Assembly: GCF_051955275.1 (NCBI RefSeq)
Contig: NZ_JBQCGW010000273.1
Location: forward strand, 1-64,000
DNA: 64,000 nt
Source of the DNA: Pseudobacter sp051955275
GTDB taxonomy: Bacteria > Bacteroidota > Bacteroidia > Chitinophagales > Chitinophagaceae
Reading direction: 5' to 3'
The first letter of the stretch is position 1. Each line of letters starts with the position of its first letter. The position numbers and the translations under genes are program-made. The notes beneath the pieces were generated by a model, which was given only the letters and a program-made list of their open reading frames with translations, was not told the DNA's origin and made no database searches. Of this stretch, positions 51,769-61,894 are shown one piece after another.

Positions 51769-54700
51769 ATGTACACAAAATTGATCTGCTCTTTTGGGCT
51801 GGCAGGCATACTGCTGTCCACCCAGTCTCTCAAAGGACAATCACCAGGAGGCGTTCCTGCCGCAGCCTGGTACCGGGCTGATATCAGTTCCGGATTATAT
51901 ACAGATAATGGCGCCACCCAGGTGTCAGATAATAGCCAGGTTTACAGGTGGAACGAATACACCGGCAAAGGATTCAAATTATTGCAGGCAACAGCCGGGG
52001 CAAGGCCGGTCTTCTCCAATGCCACCACACTCGCCAACTTCAATCCAACAGTGACTTTTGACGGCAGTAATGACTGGATGCAGTTCACTGCCGGTACAGG
52101 CATCAATATCATAGACCGGGCTGAGGGTACCCTGTATGCGGCCGGCTTCATGAATGTGCAAAAACGCAATGGCCTGCTCGGGTTTCATCCATCCATGGAT
52201 TATCCGGGGCTGCATACTTATGCCTCCAACTTCCACCTGTTGTTCTTCACCGGCGGGCCCGGATACCAGGGGCAAAGTAACGCGCCGATGGCAGCCAGAT
52301 CATTCTTTACGGCAGGTGCAGGCTGGAGGAATGGAGCCGGCGCAACGGCCGCCTATGCAGGCGCCACCGTATCGCTGAACGGCAACAGGGTTGACTATGC
52401 AGCCAGTCAGCTGCAGAATGCCAATCTCTCAACAGGTGCACGCGACCTGCGGATCGGCGGTGACAATAACTATGGCGCATTCAGTGGACAGTTGAATGAG
52501 GTGCTTGTTTTTGAAGATAAACTGACCGTTACGCAGATGGACCAGGTGGAAACCTATCTCGCCATAAAATATGGCACTACCTATGCCAGTGGAGGACGCG
52601 ATTACAAAAACTCAACTAATACCACGGTCTGGAATGCAACTGCCAATGCAGGCTGGAATTATAATATTGCCGGTATAGCCAGGGATAATAACGGCGCACT
52701 CTATCAAAAGCAATCCTGGAGCACCAATGAAGGCAGGCAGGTGTTGATCGGCGTTGGAACGCTCGCCAACACCAATGCGGCCAATGCAGGCAGCCTCACA
52801 GATGGGCAATACCTCATCTGGGGTGACAATGGCCTTGCCAGAACAGCCACCGTTGCTATTCCGGGGATCACCGGCATCAGCCACCGGTTTGCAGCTACCT
52901 GGAAAGTACAAAACCAGGGAGCTGTAGGCACGGTACGTATTGCATGGCCAAAAGGCTTGCTCAATCTCAAACTGATTCAGAGTGCAGATGCTGTTTTCGA
53001 TGCAACAGACATCATTTCAGATATGGCTTCCAATGAAACAACGATCAATGGCGTTGTCTATAATTATACTGACGTAATACTATCCAATGGTCAATACTTT
53101 ACTTTTGGTGCTAAAGTGCCTTCTCCCGGTGGAGTAGTGGATGGGCTTATGATGTGGCATAAAGCCGATGACGGGGTAGTAGCTCCCGGAGCAAAAAATA
53201 AATGGCAGGACGTGTCAGGCAATGGCAGGGATGTTATGCAGAATAACAATGCAACCTACCAGCCGCTGCTGGTAACCGCTAATTCATACAAGGCCGATAA
53301 CAAAACCTATAGCTTCAACTTCAATCCATTCTATTATTTCGACGGTACCAATGATTTCTTCTACCGGGAAGGGGATCTGTATTTCCCTTCTGTCAACAGC
53401 CCGGGTTCAACCTACGGTGTGATGTTCAATTCCGGCAGAGGTGGCTGGAATACACCTTACGGATGGGCAGACGATGACCCTAATTTCTTCAGGTGGGATG
53501 AAAGGTATGAATTGTGGAGAGATAACGGACGTGCGCTGATGACAACCGATATGGATGCACGTACGCTGCCCGCCAATATCGGAGGCATGCTGTGGCGTGG
53601 TAATGGTATCAATGGGGTGTACATGAATATCAATGGTAAAACGTACAGTTCCACCTCCACCCATATCGGTACGTTAAACGATAACAGGAGCCCTGCCAAC
53701 TTCGCCATCGGCTCTGAAGGACATAATGTGCAGGCAGGTGGCAATGAGCATCACCAGGGAGGCATATCAGAAGTTTTTGCCTATAGTGTGGACCACCAGA
53801 ACTCAGGTGGCAATGAAAAACGAAGGATCAATTCTTACCTCGCCATCAAATACGGCATCACGTTGAAAACGGATGATGGAACAGCCGTTCCCGATTATAT
53901 GAACAGCGCATCCGCGATTGTGTGGAATGCAACTGCCAATGCCGGTTATAATAACAATATTGCCGGTCTTGCCAGGGATGAAAGCAGCGCCCTTCATCAG
54001 AAACAATCCCAGAGCAATAATGCCGGACAGCAGGTGCTCATCGGAACTACCGGTCTCGCAAATACGAACGCTTTGAATACGGTCGGGCTGACTGAGGGAC
54101 AGTGGCTGATTTGGGGAGACAATGGTCTCTCCAGATCGCCCTCCCTCGGTTTTAATTTTCCCAGCCGTCCTGCATTGAACCTGCGTTTTCCTGCTATCTG
54201 GAAATCACAGGTTACTGCAGCAGCTTCCACAGTGCGGATAGCCTGGCCGCAGGGTATTCCTAATCTCCATCTTGTTCAGAGTGCCGATGCGGTGTTTGAT
54301 GATACTGATGTATTCACGGATATGTCTGTCAACACCATTACCATTAACGGTGTTGGGTACAATTACGCCGATGTGACACTCAGTAATGGCAGCTATTTCA
54401 CTTTTGCCGGTTACCTGGTGGGGCCCGGTGGTGTGGGCGGAGCAGCAGTATGGTTACAGGCAAATGCCGGTACCAATACTTCCGTAGACAGTACCGATGT
54501 AAGCTCCTGGGATAACCTGGGATCTTCAGGCGGAGCGGCTGGCCAGTTGCTGACATTCAACCTGCCGATATTTAAAAATGCAGTGCATAATTTCAATCCG
54601 GCTATAATAGATAAGACCATCGATGCACATGGCTCCCTGGTGCTGACGGATGTATTCCCGGCCAATGCGCACCGGCCTTTGTCGACATTTGTATTGCAAA

Positions 54701-57700
54701 GTCATCCGGATGTAGCATCCGAGCGTACCATCGTTACCTACGGCACTACTGCCAACTCCTCAGGAGCTTTTGAAGCGCCCTGGTTTCTGACCAGTACCAC
54801 CAAACTGCCACGTTTGTTCTGGCAGGATAATTTTGTTCAGACAGCACCCATCAATGGAATTACCAGGATCAACAAGATTCCTGCCATCAATTCCTATTAT
54901 ATGCCGCAGTGGGTGAGCAATCCTTATTCCGCCACGCTGAGCCTCAACGGGTCCACCGGCCTGGTAACAGGAAATGTGAACGCATCCCGCCCGATCGGAA
55001 GTCATCTTTACATCAACAGCGATGGTGGCAGCAATAACCTGTCAGGCGCCATTACCTCCGAGATCATCAGTTACGGAAGGGACCTGACCAGTGTGGAAAA
55101 ACAACAGATCAATTCTTACCTGGCCATTAAATATGGAATAACACTGCTTGCGGATAATGGACTTTCGGTGAGCAATTACCTGAACAGTACTGCAGGCATT
55201 GTGTGGGATGTTATTGCCAATAACGGGTACAATAACAATATTGCCGGCATTGGCAGGGACGACCTGGGTTCTTTATACCAGAAGCAATCCATGAGCGTGA
55301 ATGCGGGCAGACAGGTACTGATCAGTACTACAGGCCTTGCCAATACCAATGCGGCCAACACCGGAGTGATAGCCAATAATCAATACCTGGTATGGGGCGA
55401 TAATAAACTGGCCAAAGGGCCAACCGTGAACATCACCGGTATACCGGATATCAATAAGCGCTTTGCAGCAATCTGGAAAGTGCAGAATACGGGTGGTACC
55501 GGCACGGTGCGTGTGGCATGGCCGCGTGGCCTTACCAATCTGAAACTGGTACAAAGTCCGGACGATGTGATAGATGCTACTGATGTATTTACAGACATGA
55601 CCGGTCTGCAGGTGGTGAATGGATTGGAATATGCCTATGCAGATGTAACGCTCAGCAATGGTCAGTACTTTACATTCGCTGCTTATTTACAAGCACCTGG
55701 TGGCGTGACCAACGGCTTGAGCCACTGGTACAGGGCAGATAAGCAGACGGAGTCGGCGGGAACAGGCACAGACCTCACAAGGTGGACTGATTTTGCTTCC
55801 GGTGTTGTGGTATCCCAACTTGGAACGGGCGCATTACCTGTATTTAAAACCGGCGATTCTGCTTATTTCAATTTCAATCCCGGCATCAACTTCACCAACA
55901 CCAACCAGGCGATCGGTAATATCACGGAGCCTACCGTATCTGTGACCGATTTCGAAATATTCTCATTGACCAAAGAAAGCATGGCTGGTTCCAGGTTCTT
56001 CAATATCGGGATCAACAATACATTGTTCAATGGAGATAATTGGGATTTCCCGGGACTCTATGCCAATGGCAATATCGGAAGGAGCAACAACACAGGCGGG
56101 GGCGATTTTATTGTCAATCCCGGTAGTATCAACTTTGCTTCCAATGGACCAAGTATCATGTACCATCGTATCTATGATCTCAGCACCAGCAAGGGGCTCA
56201 ATGGAGCACCGGTAGGCACTGCGTATAGTCATACTGCCCGGGGGCTGGGCACTGGCGGTCATATTTTCGGCGCTAATAATATCAATAACGGAACAGATGG
56301 TCCGAATGGTGATGATGCAGGTTTCACCGGGAACATCGGCGAACTGATCATATATGGTAATGGTACCATTACTGCTGCAGAACGGAATAAAGTAGATGCA
56401 TACCTGGCCATCAAATATGGTATTACCCTGCAGAACAGCAACAACTACACTACTTCGCAGAATGCGGTAGTTTGGGATGCTGCGGCCAACTCCGGGTTTT
56501 ATAACAATGTTGCAGGCATCGGCCACGACTTCAACTCTGCACTGCTTCAAAAGCAAAGCAGGAGCCAGCAGGCAAATACCAACGGACAGGTGATCATGGG
56601 CCTGGGAGAAATTGCTCAAACCAATGAGGCCAATGCCGGCATCATTGCAGATGGTAAGTTCCTTCTATGGGGTGATAACGGTAATGTACAAGCGATGACC
56701 AATACAGCCGGTACCTATACCGCATTCATCTATGCAGGCAGCATCAATAACGGACGCCGTATGAACCGTGTCTGGAAGGTTCAGAATACAGGACTTGCTG
56801 ATCAGCTGGCTATCCGTATACCGCAGGCTTCTGTAGGTACAACCACCCTGGCAAATGATGCCTGCGCGGACTACGCCATGATCTTTGCTGATGATGCAGC
56901 GTTCACCACCAATGTTACGGCTATTGCACTGACATTGAACGGCACCAACTACGAGGCGATGCATGCTTTCCCCAATGGCGCCAGCTTCTTCACTTTCGGA
57001 AGGGTAACGCCATTAAGCACAGGCAATATATACCTGCCGGAAAATGTTGAAACAACCGGTGAATACAATAATAACTGCGGAACAGGGGAATGGGTTTATT
57101 TCAACAAGACTGGAAATGCAACGCAAAAGCTGCTGGGTCTGTCCGGCGTTTCCACTCCTGAGCTGAATAACCTGGATGTAACCATCACTCCTGAAGGAGT
57201 TGAATACAATAACGGACCAGCTCTGCTCACCAACCTGATGCCACGTATTGCATCCATCGCTGATAACAATGCATCACCGGTTACCACCGGTAAGCTAAGG
57301 GTTTATTACAGTGCGGACGAGCTGAATGCAACAAATGTTCCGGGTGCATTGACCAGTGGCTGGTTCAGGTATAGTGGCAGTGCAGATGATGTGATAACCG
57401 ATGTTTACGACAACGGCAGTTTCTCCGCAGGAAAGGCGGTGCCCATTGCTCCCGTTTCATCCGGAGTAGAGGACGGCGTTTATTACGTGGAGTTCCAGAA
57501 TGTTCCACTGGGTTCCAGTTTTGTTTACCTGTCATCCACGCAAAGTCTGAGCACTATACTGCCGGTTAATCTGCTGTCATTTACGGCACAGGCAGTGAAT
57601 GAGGGCATAACGCTCAGTTGGGCCACTGCCAGTGAACAGAACAACAAAGGGTTTGGTATTGAACGGAGTGCCGATGGTAAGACCTGGAGCAGTATAGGGT

Positions 57701-58098
57701 TTGTTGGTTCCGCCACTGCAAATGGCAATAGCAGTACCAGGCAGGAGTATACGTATAAAGACAATATGCCGCTTGCAGATAAGAATTACTATCGCTTGAA
57801 ACAGGTGGATTTCGATGGAGGGCATGCATATAGCCCGGTAACGCTGGTAAGATTCTCTTCTTCCCTCACTGTAACGGTTGCTCCCAATCCGGTGCAGCAT
57901 GAACTGAGGATCGAAGGAATGAAGGGCAGGAATAAGATCACTGTTACCAATACCTCGGGCCAGGTAGTGAAATCTATATTGGTGGAAAGAGACCAGATCA
58001 TAGTTATAAATATGTCGCGTTATGTGCCGGGCGTTTATTTTCTGAGCATTCAAAATGAAAATGGTTCATTCAGCAGGCACAAGGTTCTGAAACAATAA
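51769..58098 (+). CDS. Giant four-module T9SS surface protein
   Basis: This 2109-residue protein starts with a signal peptide (MYTKLICSFGLAGILLSTQSLKGQ). It has four modules of about 425-440 residues beginning near residues 27, 453, 885 and 1309. Each opens with SPGGV-x-AAAWYRAD or a close variant (a LamG/concanavalin-like fold), then a conserved line with YLAIKYGIT, VWNATANAGYNNNIAGIARD, YQKQS, GRQVLIG-G-LANTNAAN and YLIWGDN, ending in NGQYFTFA. Residues about 1750-1920 form a different domain (NIYLPENVETTGEYNNNCGTGEW). A fibronectin-like part and a type A sorting domain (about 2030-2109; SLTVTVAPNPVQHELRIEGM, VYFLSIQNENGSFSRHKVL) end the protein. It is likely a very large adhesin or biofilm protein. 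Repeated modules at DNA level make it prone to recombination or assembly error. Confidence 0.9.
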   Translation: MYTKLICSFGLAGILLSTQSLKGQSPGGVPAAAWYRADISSGLYTDNGATQVSDNSQVYRWNEYTGKGFKLLQATAGARPVFSNATTLANFNPTVTFDGSNDWMQFTAGTGINIIDRAEGTLYAAGFMNVQKRNGLLGFHPSMDYPGLHTYASNFHLLFFTGGPGYQGQSNAPMAARSFFTAGAGWRNGAGATAAYAGATVSLNGNRVDYAASQLQNANLSTGARDLRIGGDNNYGAFSGQLNEVLVFEDKLTVTQMDQVETYLAIKYGTTYASGGRDYKNSTNTTVWNATANAGWNYNIAGIARDNNGALYQKQSWSTNEGRQVLIGVGTLANTNAANAGSLTDGQYLIWGDNGLARTATVAIPGITGISHRFAATWKVQNQGAVGTVRIAWPKGLLNLKLIQSADAVFDATDIISDMASNETTINGVVYNYTDVILSNGQYFTFGAKVPSPGGVVDGLMMWHKADDGVVAPGAKNKWQDVSGNGRDVMQNNNATYQPLLVTANSYKADNKTYSFNFNPFYYFDGTNDFFYREGDLYFPSVNSPGSTYGVMFNSGRGGWNTPYGWADDDPNFFRWDERYELWRDNGRALMTTDMDARTLPANIGGMLWRGNGINGVYMNINGKTYSSTSTHIGTLNDNRSPANFAIGSEGHNVQAGGNEHHQGGISEVFAYSVDHQNSGGNEKRRINSYLAIKYGITLKTDDGTAVPDYMNSASAIVWNATANAGYNNNIAGLARDESSALHQKQSQSNNAGQQVLIGTTGLANTNALNTVGLTEGQWLIWGDNGLSRSPSLGFNFPSRPALNLRFPAIWKSQVTAAASTVRIAWPQGIPNLHLVQSADAVFDDTDVFTDMSVNTITINGVGYNYADVTLSNGSYFTFAGYLVGPGGVGGAAVWLQANAGTNTSVDSTDVSSWDNLGSSGGAAGQLLTFNLPIFKNAVHNFNPAIIDKTIDAHGSLVLTDVFPANAHRPLSTFVLQSHPDVASERTIVTYGTTANSSGAFEAPWFLTSTTKLPRLFWQDNFVQTAPINGITRINKIPAINSYYMPQWVSNPYSATLSLNGSTGLVTGNVNASRPIGSHLYINSDGGSNNLSGAITSEIISYGRDLTSVEKQQINSYLAIKYGITLLADNGLSVSNYLNSTAGIVWDVIANNGYNNNIAGIGRDDLGSLYQKQSMSVNAGRQVLISTTGLANTNAANTGVIANNQYLVWGDNKLAKGPTVNITGIPDINKRFAAIWKVQNTGGTGTVRVAWPRGLTNLKLVQSPDDVIDATDVFTDMTGLQVVNGLEYAYADVTLSNGQYFTFAAYLQAPGGVTNGLSHWYRADKQTESAGTGTDLTRWTDFASGVVVSQLGTGALPVFKTGDSAYFNFNPGINFTNTNQAIGNITEPTVSVTDFEIFSLTKESMAGSRFFNIGINNTLFNGDNWDFPGLYANGNIGRSNNTGGGDFIVNPGSINFASNGPSIMYHRIYDLSTSKGLNGAPVGTAYSHTARGLGTGGHIFGANNINNGTDGPNGDDAGFTGNIGELIIYGNGTITAAERNKVDAYLAIKYGITLQNSNNYTTSQNAVVWDAAANSGFYNNVAGIGHDFNSALLQKQSRSQQANTNGQVIMGLGEIAQTNEANAGIIADGKFLLWGDNGNVQAMTNTAGTYTAFIYAGSINNGRRMNRVWKVQNTGLADQLAIRIPQASVGTTTLANDACADYAMIFADDAAFTTNVTAIALTLNGTNYEAMHAFPNGASFFTFGRVTPLSTGNIYLPENVETTGEYNNNCGTGEWVYFNKTGNATQKLLGLSGVSTPELNNLDVTITPEGVEYNNGPALLTNLMPRIASIADNNASPVTTGKLRVYYSADELNATNVPGALTSGWFRYSGSADDVITDVYDNGSFSAGKAVPIAPVSSGVEDGVYYVEFQNVPLGSSFVYLSSTQSLSTILPVNLLSFTAQAVNEGITLSWATASEQNNKGFGIERSADGKTWSSIGFVGSATANGNSSTRQEYTYKDNMPLADKNYYRLKQVDFDGGHAYSPVTLVRFSSSLTVTVAPNPVQHELRIEGMKGRNKITVTNTSGQVVKSILVERDQIIVINMSRYVPGVYFLSIQNENGSFSRHKVLKQ

Positions 58099-58341
58099 TT
58101 TTTCAGGGCAATATCAAGTGGTGTTTCAGGGGCCAGTGGCGTGAACGCTGTAAGCTTTCATGAAGGAAGTTGACAATCTCTGTTCTGTCGGTAAATTTTT
58201 GGTAGGTATTATGATCGACGGGAGTTTGTCAGTGCAGTCAGTACCGCTGCTGGCCCATTTTTTAACTGTTCCCCTTCTGACTTTTCAAACGATGAATGCA
58301 GGCCTGAATGAAGGGAATTCTTGCGCACTTAATTGTACAAT

Positions 58342-59631
58342 ATGAATATAACTTTATCTACACTCACACTGAAAGTTGCAGTTCTTACCATTGTGGCGGG
58401 CATCAAAACCAATGCCCAGATAGCCAATCCTGATTTTGAATCGTATGCCACCTGCCCGGCGCAGCATTCAAGGTTTGCCAGTAATGTTTCCAATTGGGTA
58501 GCATCGCTGGGAAGCCTTGCCGGAACTCCTGATTATTTCAATACCTGCGGATATAAAATGCCCGACAAAATAGTGGCTCAGAGTGGAGATGGTTTTGCGG
58601 GAGGGTACGCGGAACTGAACAACACTTTCACTGATTACAAGGAATATTTTACAAGCCAGTTGACCAGCCCTTTGCAGGCAGGTGTGACCTATACCTTTTC
58701 ATTCTATACCGCTCATATCCATGGCGCATCGCCGGCAAGTTTTCCTCCTCCCGGAAACTTTATTTATGATGACTTACCTGATCCTGATCAGGGTTTTCTT
58801 GGTTTGGTATTTTCTACTGCCGCCCCGGCAGCTGCAAATACGGTAGGCAATTTATCTCCGAGGTACAACTCTATCAGGAATGATTTTGGCAGTGGTAGGG
58901 TGTTGATCCCCAAAACCAATACCAGTGTTTATGGGGCGGCCTCGCGTAATACATGGGTTATGGTGACACTGCAATATACTGCTGTGGGCGGCGAACAATT
59001 CATGACCGTGGGGCAGTTCAGACCTGGCGCAACAAGCTTACCTGCTGGTCATGGGGCTTACTATGTTTTCGATAATTTTTCTGTTACTTCCACACTTCCG
59101 GTAACGTTGCAGCATTTTACTGCTGAAAGAAAGGGGAATGCTGTTCTGTTGAACTGGACAACAGCATCGGAGCAAAACAACCAGGGCTTTGATGTGGAGC
59201 GCAGCGTTAATGGTAAAGACTGGAGTTTGATAGGTTCAATAAAAAGTAAAGCGGTATATGGAAACAGCCAGCAAAAACTGGAGTACCTGTATGTTGATAA
59301 TGTACCGGCCAGTGGGATAAATTTTTACCGGCTGAAACAAACTGATCTGGATGGCAGGTTTGAATACAGTAATATGAGGCAACTGACTATCGATGCGGTA
59401 AAACTGGTATTCTATCCAAACCCTGCAGATGCAACGTTGTTTGTTTCCGGTCTCAGGCAGGTATCCAGCCTTCAGTTGTTCAATGCAAACGGACAACTTA
59501 TCAAAACTGTTTCAGTGCAGGCGGCAGGTTCTAAGCTGGTGGACATGTCCGGATTACCTTCCGGTTCCTATATTCTGAAAGTGGTTGGCAACAGCGGGCA
59601 GAGCACCAGTTATAAGCTTTTCAGGAAGTAG
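58342..59631 (+). CDS. T9SS type A surface or secreted protein
   Basis: This 429-residue protein is read from the ATG at 58342 (MNITLSTLTLKVAVLTIVAGIKTNAQ), which gives a normal signal peptide; a TTG nine bases earlier is possible. The N-terminal domain (about 28-255) has the Bacteroidota motif IANPDFESYATCPAQHSRFASNVSNWV and GTPDYFNTCGY. Such domains occur in secreted carbohydrate-binding-like proteins of unknown role. A fibronectin-like part (LPVTLQHFTAERKGNAVLLNWTTASEQNNQGFDVERS, about 255-345) and a type A sorting domain follow (about 355-429; LVFYPNPADATLFVSGL, LQLFNANGQLIK, SYILKVVGNSGQSTSYKLFRK). It sits 243 bases after the giant T9SS protein gene and is followed by a bidirectional terminator. 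Confidence 0.87.
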   Translation: MNITLSTLTLKVAVLTIVAGIKTNAQIANPDFESYATCPAQHSRFASNVSNWVASLGSLAGTPDYFNTCGYKMPDKIVAQSGDGFAGGYAELNNTFTDYKEYFTSQLTSPLQAGVTYTFSFYTAHIHGASPASFPPPGNFIYDDLPDPDQGFLGLVFSTAAPAAANTVGNLSPRYNSIRNDFGSGRVLIPKTNTSVYGAASRNTWVMVTLQYTAVGGEQFMTVGQFRPGATSLPAGHGAYYVFDNFSVTSTLPVTLQHFTAERKGNAVLLNWTTASEQNNQGFDVERSVNGKDWSLIGSIKSKAVYGNSQQKLEYLYVDNVPASGINFYRLKQTDLDGRFEYSNMRQLTIDAVKLVFYPNPADATLFVSGLRQVSSLQLFNANGQLIKTVSVQAAGSKLVDMSGLPSGSYILKVVGNSGQSTSYKLFRK

Positions 59632-59640
59632 GTTGATCAT

Positions 59641-59829
59641 TCAATGGTAAAATGTACAACAGCAGGAACAGTAATGACCATCATCGAAATAATAATATTG
59701 AATATCGCAGTGATAATAGTAACCATAATAATAAATGGAATAAATATACAAGTAGTAAGCGCCGGCCAGTAATGCCGTCAGCAATAAGATCTTTATCAAC
59801 AAAAGCCCACCCTTATGATGCTGTTTCAT
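59641..59829 (-). CDS. Doubtful small membrane peptide, Tyr/Cys-rich tail
   Basis: A 62-codon frame starts 8 bases after the stop of the PQQ-propeller lipoprotein gene on the same strand. It has a charged start and a hydrophobic segment (KGGLLLIKILLLTALLAGAYYL) and then a tail very rich in Tyr and Cys (HYCSCCC). Its position in an operon-like spot and the membrane-anchor pattern argue for it. The terminator at 59803-59839 covering its start and the simple AT-rich composition of the tail argue against it. It is not recognised and may be chance. Confidence 0.25.
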   Translation of the reverse strand: MKQHHKGGLLLIKILLLTALLAGAYYLYIYSIYYYGYYYHCDIQYYYFDDGHYCSCCCTFYH

Positions 59830-59839
59830 GGGTGGGCTT
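59803..59839. terminator. Bidirectional terminator between convergent genes
   Basis: AAGCCCACCC and GGGTGGGCTT form a perfect 10-base stem (59803-59812 with 59830-59839). T runs follow on both strands (TTTT on the minus strand, ATTTTAT on the plus strand). It separates the T9SS protein gene (plus) from the PQQ-propeller gene (minus), whose TAA stop (59838-59840) lies partly in the stem. Confidence 0.85.
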
Positions 59840-61118
59840 ATTTTATAGTGGTTGTGACTGGTTTGAATGCGAATAGCATTCCGTTGAAAGAAGGAACATA
59901 TACATTGCCTTCGGGGCCTACTGTTGTGCCCACTGTAAAAATAGTGATACCGGGGAGCGCATGCCTGTCCAGCTCTCTGCCCGTAAGCACATCCAATACC
60001 AGCAGGGTGTTACGGAAACTGCCTGCTTCGGAAGCTATGGTGGCATAGGCCATCGGCCCCTTTGCCTGTGTGGGCAGTCCCCTGTTATGCCAGGTATCGT
60101 TCTTCCAGATGAGCAGGGCACTGTCGCCTTTGTCCTTCAAGCACATCATGGAGGCTCCCCTGGCGCCTGCAGGCATTATATAACCTTCGGGTGATGTGGA
60201 CTGGCTGCCCCCGGGGTCATAACCGAGTGGATATTTCCAGATAATGGCGCCATCGGTGGCATTGATGGAATACAAAGATCCGGCATTATCGTTTACATAT
60301 ACCCGTTTCCCATCTGCGGATATATCCGGGCTGGAGGCACTTCCGCCGGGAAGGGAATTGTTCTCCCAGATCTTTACAACGGCTGGCCTGGGATTTTCAG
60401 TGTATTGCATGGCCCACAGTGCGGCGCTTTCCGTGCCAGGCTGCCAGTAGGTGAAAAAGAACCGGCCATTCCGTTCGTCGAATGCCAGTGTATTGGCGCA
60501 GGGGCAGTCTTCAGTACCTCTCATGCAGGCTGCGGGGTCAAATTCACTGACTGCCACAAACCCGGGCAACAGATTTTCTCCATTGATGAGGGGCTTTCCA
60601 TTTTTCCTGTTTAGCGAGTATACATAACCGTTATAAGTTATGAACAGGAGCCGCCCTGTTTGGGTGAATTGAGCAGAGAGCGGGAAGCCTTTGATGGGTG
60701 TTTCCCAAAGCAATCTTCCCTGTGGATCGAAGGCATGCATGGCTTCATCATCGGCCAGGAAAAGATTGCCTTCCCGGTCCAGCAGCGCCGAGGAAGCTAC
60801 CGCATAGCTGTTCACTTCATCCGTGCACCAGACAGTTTCACCGGTATTGGCATCCAGTGCGTACAGGTGACAACCTGCTGCACTGGTGGTGATATACACC
60901 CTGCCATTTCCGGTGGTGGCCCCCAGGTTGATGGTGCCATCGAACTTCCTTTGCCATGCGGCTTTCAACTGCCTGGCACCCGTGATAGCCGAATAATCCG
61001 AATTATGTCCATCGGCATGCACGGCAGACCAGCCGGGGCCGTACGCGTGCTGGTTGGTCTTACATCCCTGCAGCAAAGTAACCAGCACTGCCATGACAAA
61101 TATATTTTTTGTATTCAT
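59838..61118 (-). CDS. PQQ-like beta-propeller repeat lipoprotein
   Basis: This 426-residue protein has a lipobox (VTLLQGC, Cys19) and a string of PQQ-like propeller blades (for example GRVYITTSAAGCHLYALDANTGETVW, NLFLADDEAMHAFDPQGRLLW, RVYVNDNAGSLYSINATDGAIIWKYPL, LLVLDVLTGRELDRHALPGI). The conserved W of each blade is visible and there is no dehydrogenase cofactor or heme site, so it is probably a binding or scaffold protein, not a quinoprotein enzyme. It overlaps the sterol-desaturase-family gene upstream by 4 bases (ATGA), which suggests translational coupling and a shared task. Confidence 0.85.
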   Translation of the reverse strand: MNTKNIFVMAVLVTLLQGCKTNQHAYGPGWSAVHADGHNSDYSAITGARQLKAAWQRKFDGTINLGATTGNGRVYITTSAAGCHLYALDANTGETVWCTDEVNSYAVASSALLDREGNLFLADDEAMHAFDPQGRLLWETPIKGFPLSAQFTQTGRLLFITYNGYVYSLNRKNGKPLINGENLLPGFVAVSEFDPAACMRGTEDCPCANTLAFDERNGRFFFTYWQPGTESAALWAMQYTENPRPAVVKIWENNSLPGGSASSPDISADGKRVYVNDNAGSLYSINATDGAIIWKYPLGYDPGGSQSTSPEGYIMPAGARGASMMCLKDKGDSALLIWKNDTWHNRGLPTQAKGPMAYATIASEAGSFRNTLLVLDVLTGRELDRHALPGITIFTVGTTVGPEGNVYVPSFNGMLFAFKPVTTTIK

Positions 61119-61882
61119 CCTTTATGTTTCATCCTTCCTTTAAAAAGATCGATAAACCCATGAAATACCAGTACAAACGGATTATTGCTGACAAACCCTG
61201 TTGTTATCCCGTATTGCACTTTTTCGGTTTCAGGTTGATAGGTTCCAAATAACCTGTCCCAGATCATGAGCACACCGCCGAAATTTTTATCGATATACAA
61301 TGCATTGGAGCCATGATGCACACGATGGGCGGATGGCGTATCCAGAATACCTTCGAGCGGCTGTATTTTACCTACGGCCTCGGTGTGCATGAAAAACTGG
61401 TACAACAGGTTCAGCCCTACCGATAAAGCGATCATCACCGGCGGGAATCCGAGCAGTGCCATAGGCGCATAAAAGAATGGAGTGACGATGGCGGAAAACC
61501 AGTTGAGCCGGTAAGACGTAGTGAGGTTCATATACAAGCTTGAATGATGCACTATGTGAAAGGCCCAAAGCGGTTTCCACACATGCGATGCCCGGTGGAA
61601 CCAGTAGTATACGAAATCTGTAATAACGAAAGTGACCAGGAACAGCAAAAGGCCGGGCTCAAATTCAAAAATGCGGTGCCGGTAGAACCACAACAGGATA
61701 CCTGTCTGCAAACCTGCAAACAGCAGTTTCGACAATTGAAATCCCACCATGATGCCCAGGTTGCTGAAAGTGTCTTTCACCTGGTACATTTTCCTGTTGT
61801 TCCGCCAACTCCAGATCATTTCTGCTATGATCAGGATGAGCAGCAGTGTTGCTATCCACCATCTGTAGTTTGATGTTTGCAT
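61115..61882 (-). CDS. Sterol desaturase/fatty-acid hydroxylase family membrane protein
   Basis: This 255-residue integral membrane protein belongs to the fatty-acid hydroxylase superfamily (di-iron, non-heme). Four to five membrane segments are seen (about residues 8-24, 45-66, 75-95, 130-160). The histidine motifs are HRASH (about 97-101), HIVHH (about 110-114), HTEA (about 168) and HRVHH (about 188-192), matching HX3H, HX2HH and HX2HH. It probably hydroxylates or desaturates a membrane lipid; the substrate is unknown. The last 4 bases overlap the start of the PQQ-propeller gene. Confidence 0.92.
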   Translation of the reverse strand: MQTSNYRWWIATLLLILIIAEMIWSWRNNRKMYQVKDTFSNLGIMVGFQLSKLLFAGLQTGILLWFYRHRIFEFEPGLLLFLVTFVITDFVYYWFHRASHVWKPLWAFHIVHHSSLYMNLTTSYRLNWFSAIVTPFFYAPMALLGFPPVMIALSVGLNLLYQFFMHTEAVGKIQPLEGILDTPSAHRVHHGSNALYIDKNFGGVLMIWDRLFGTYQPETEKVQYGITTGFVSNNPFVLVFHGFIDLFKGRMKHKG

Positions 61883-61894
61883 ACTATAGTCTTG

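Noticed and set aside
55963..56619. A 218-codon minus-strand frame in the giant T9SS gene
   Set aside because: It is antisense to a repeated LamG-like module; the same kind of frame recurs in the other modules, as expected for a shadow.
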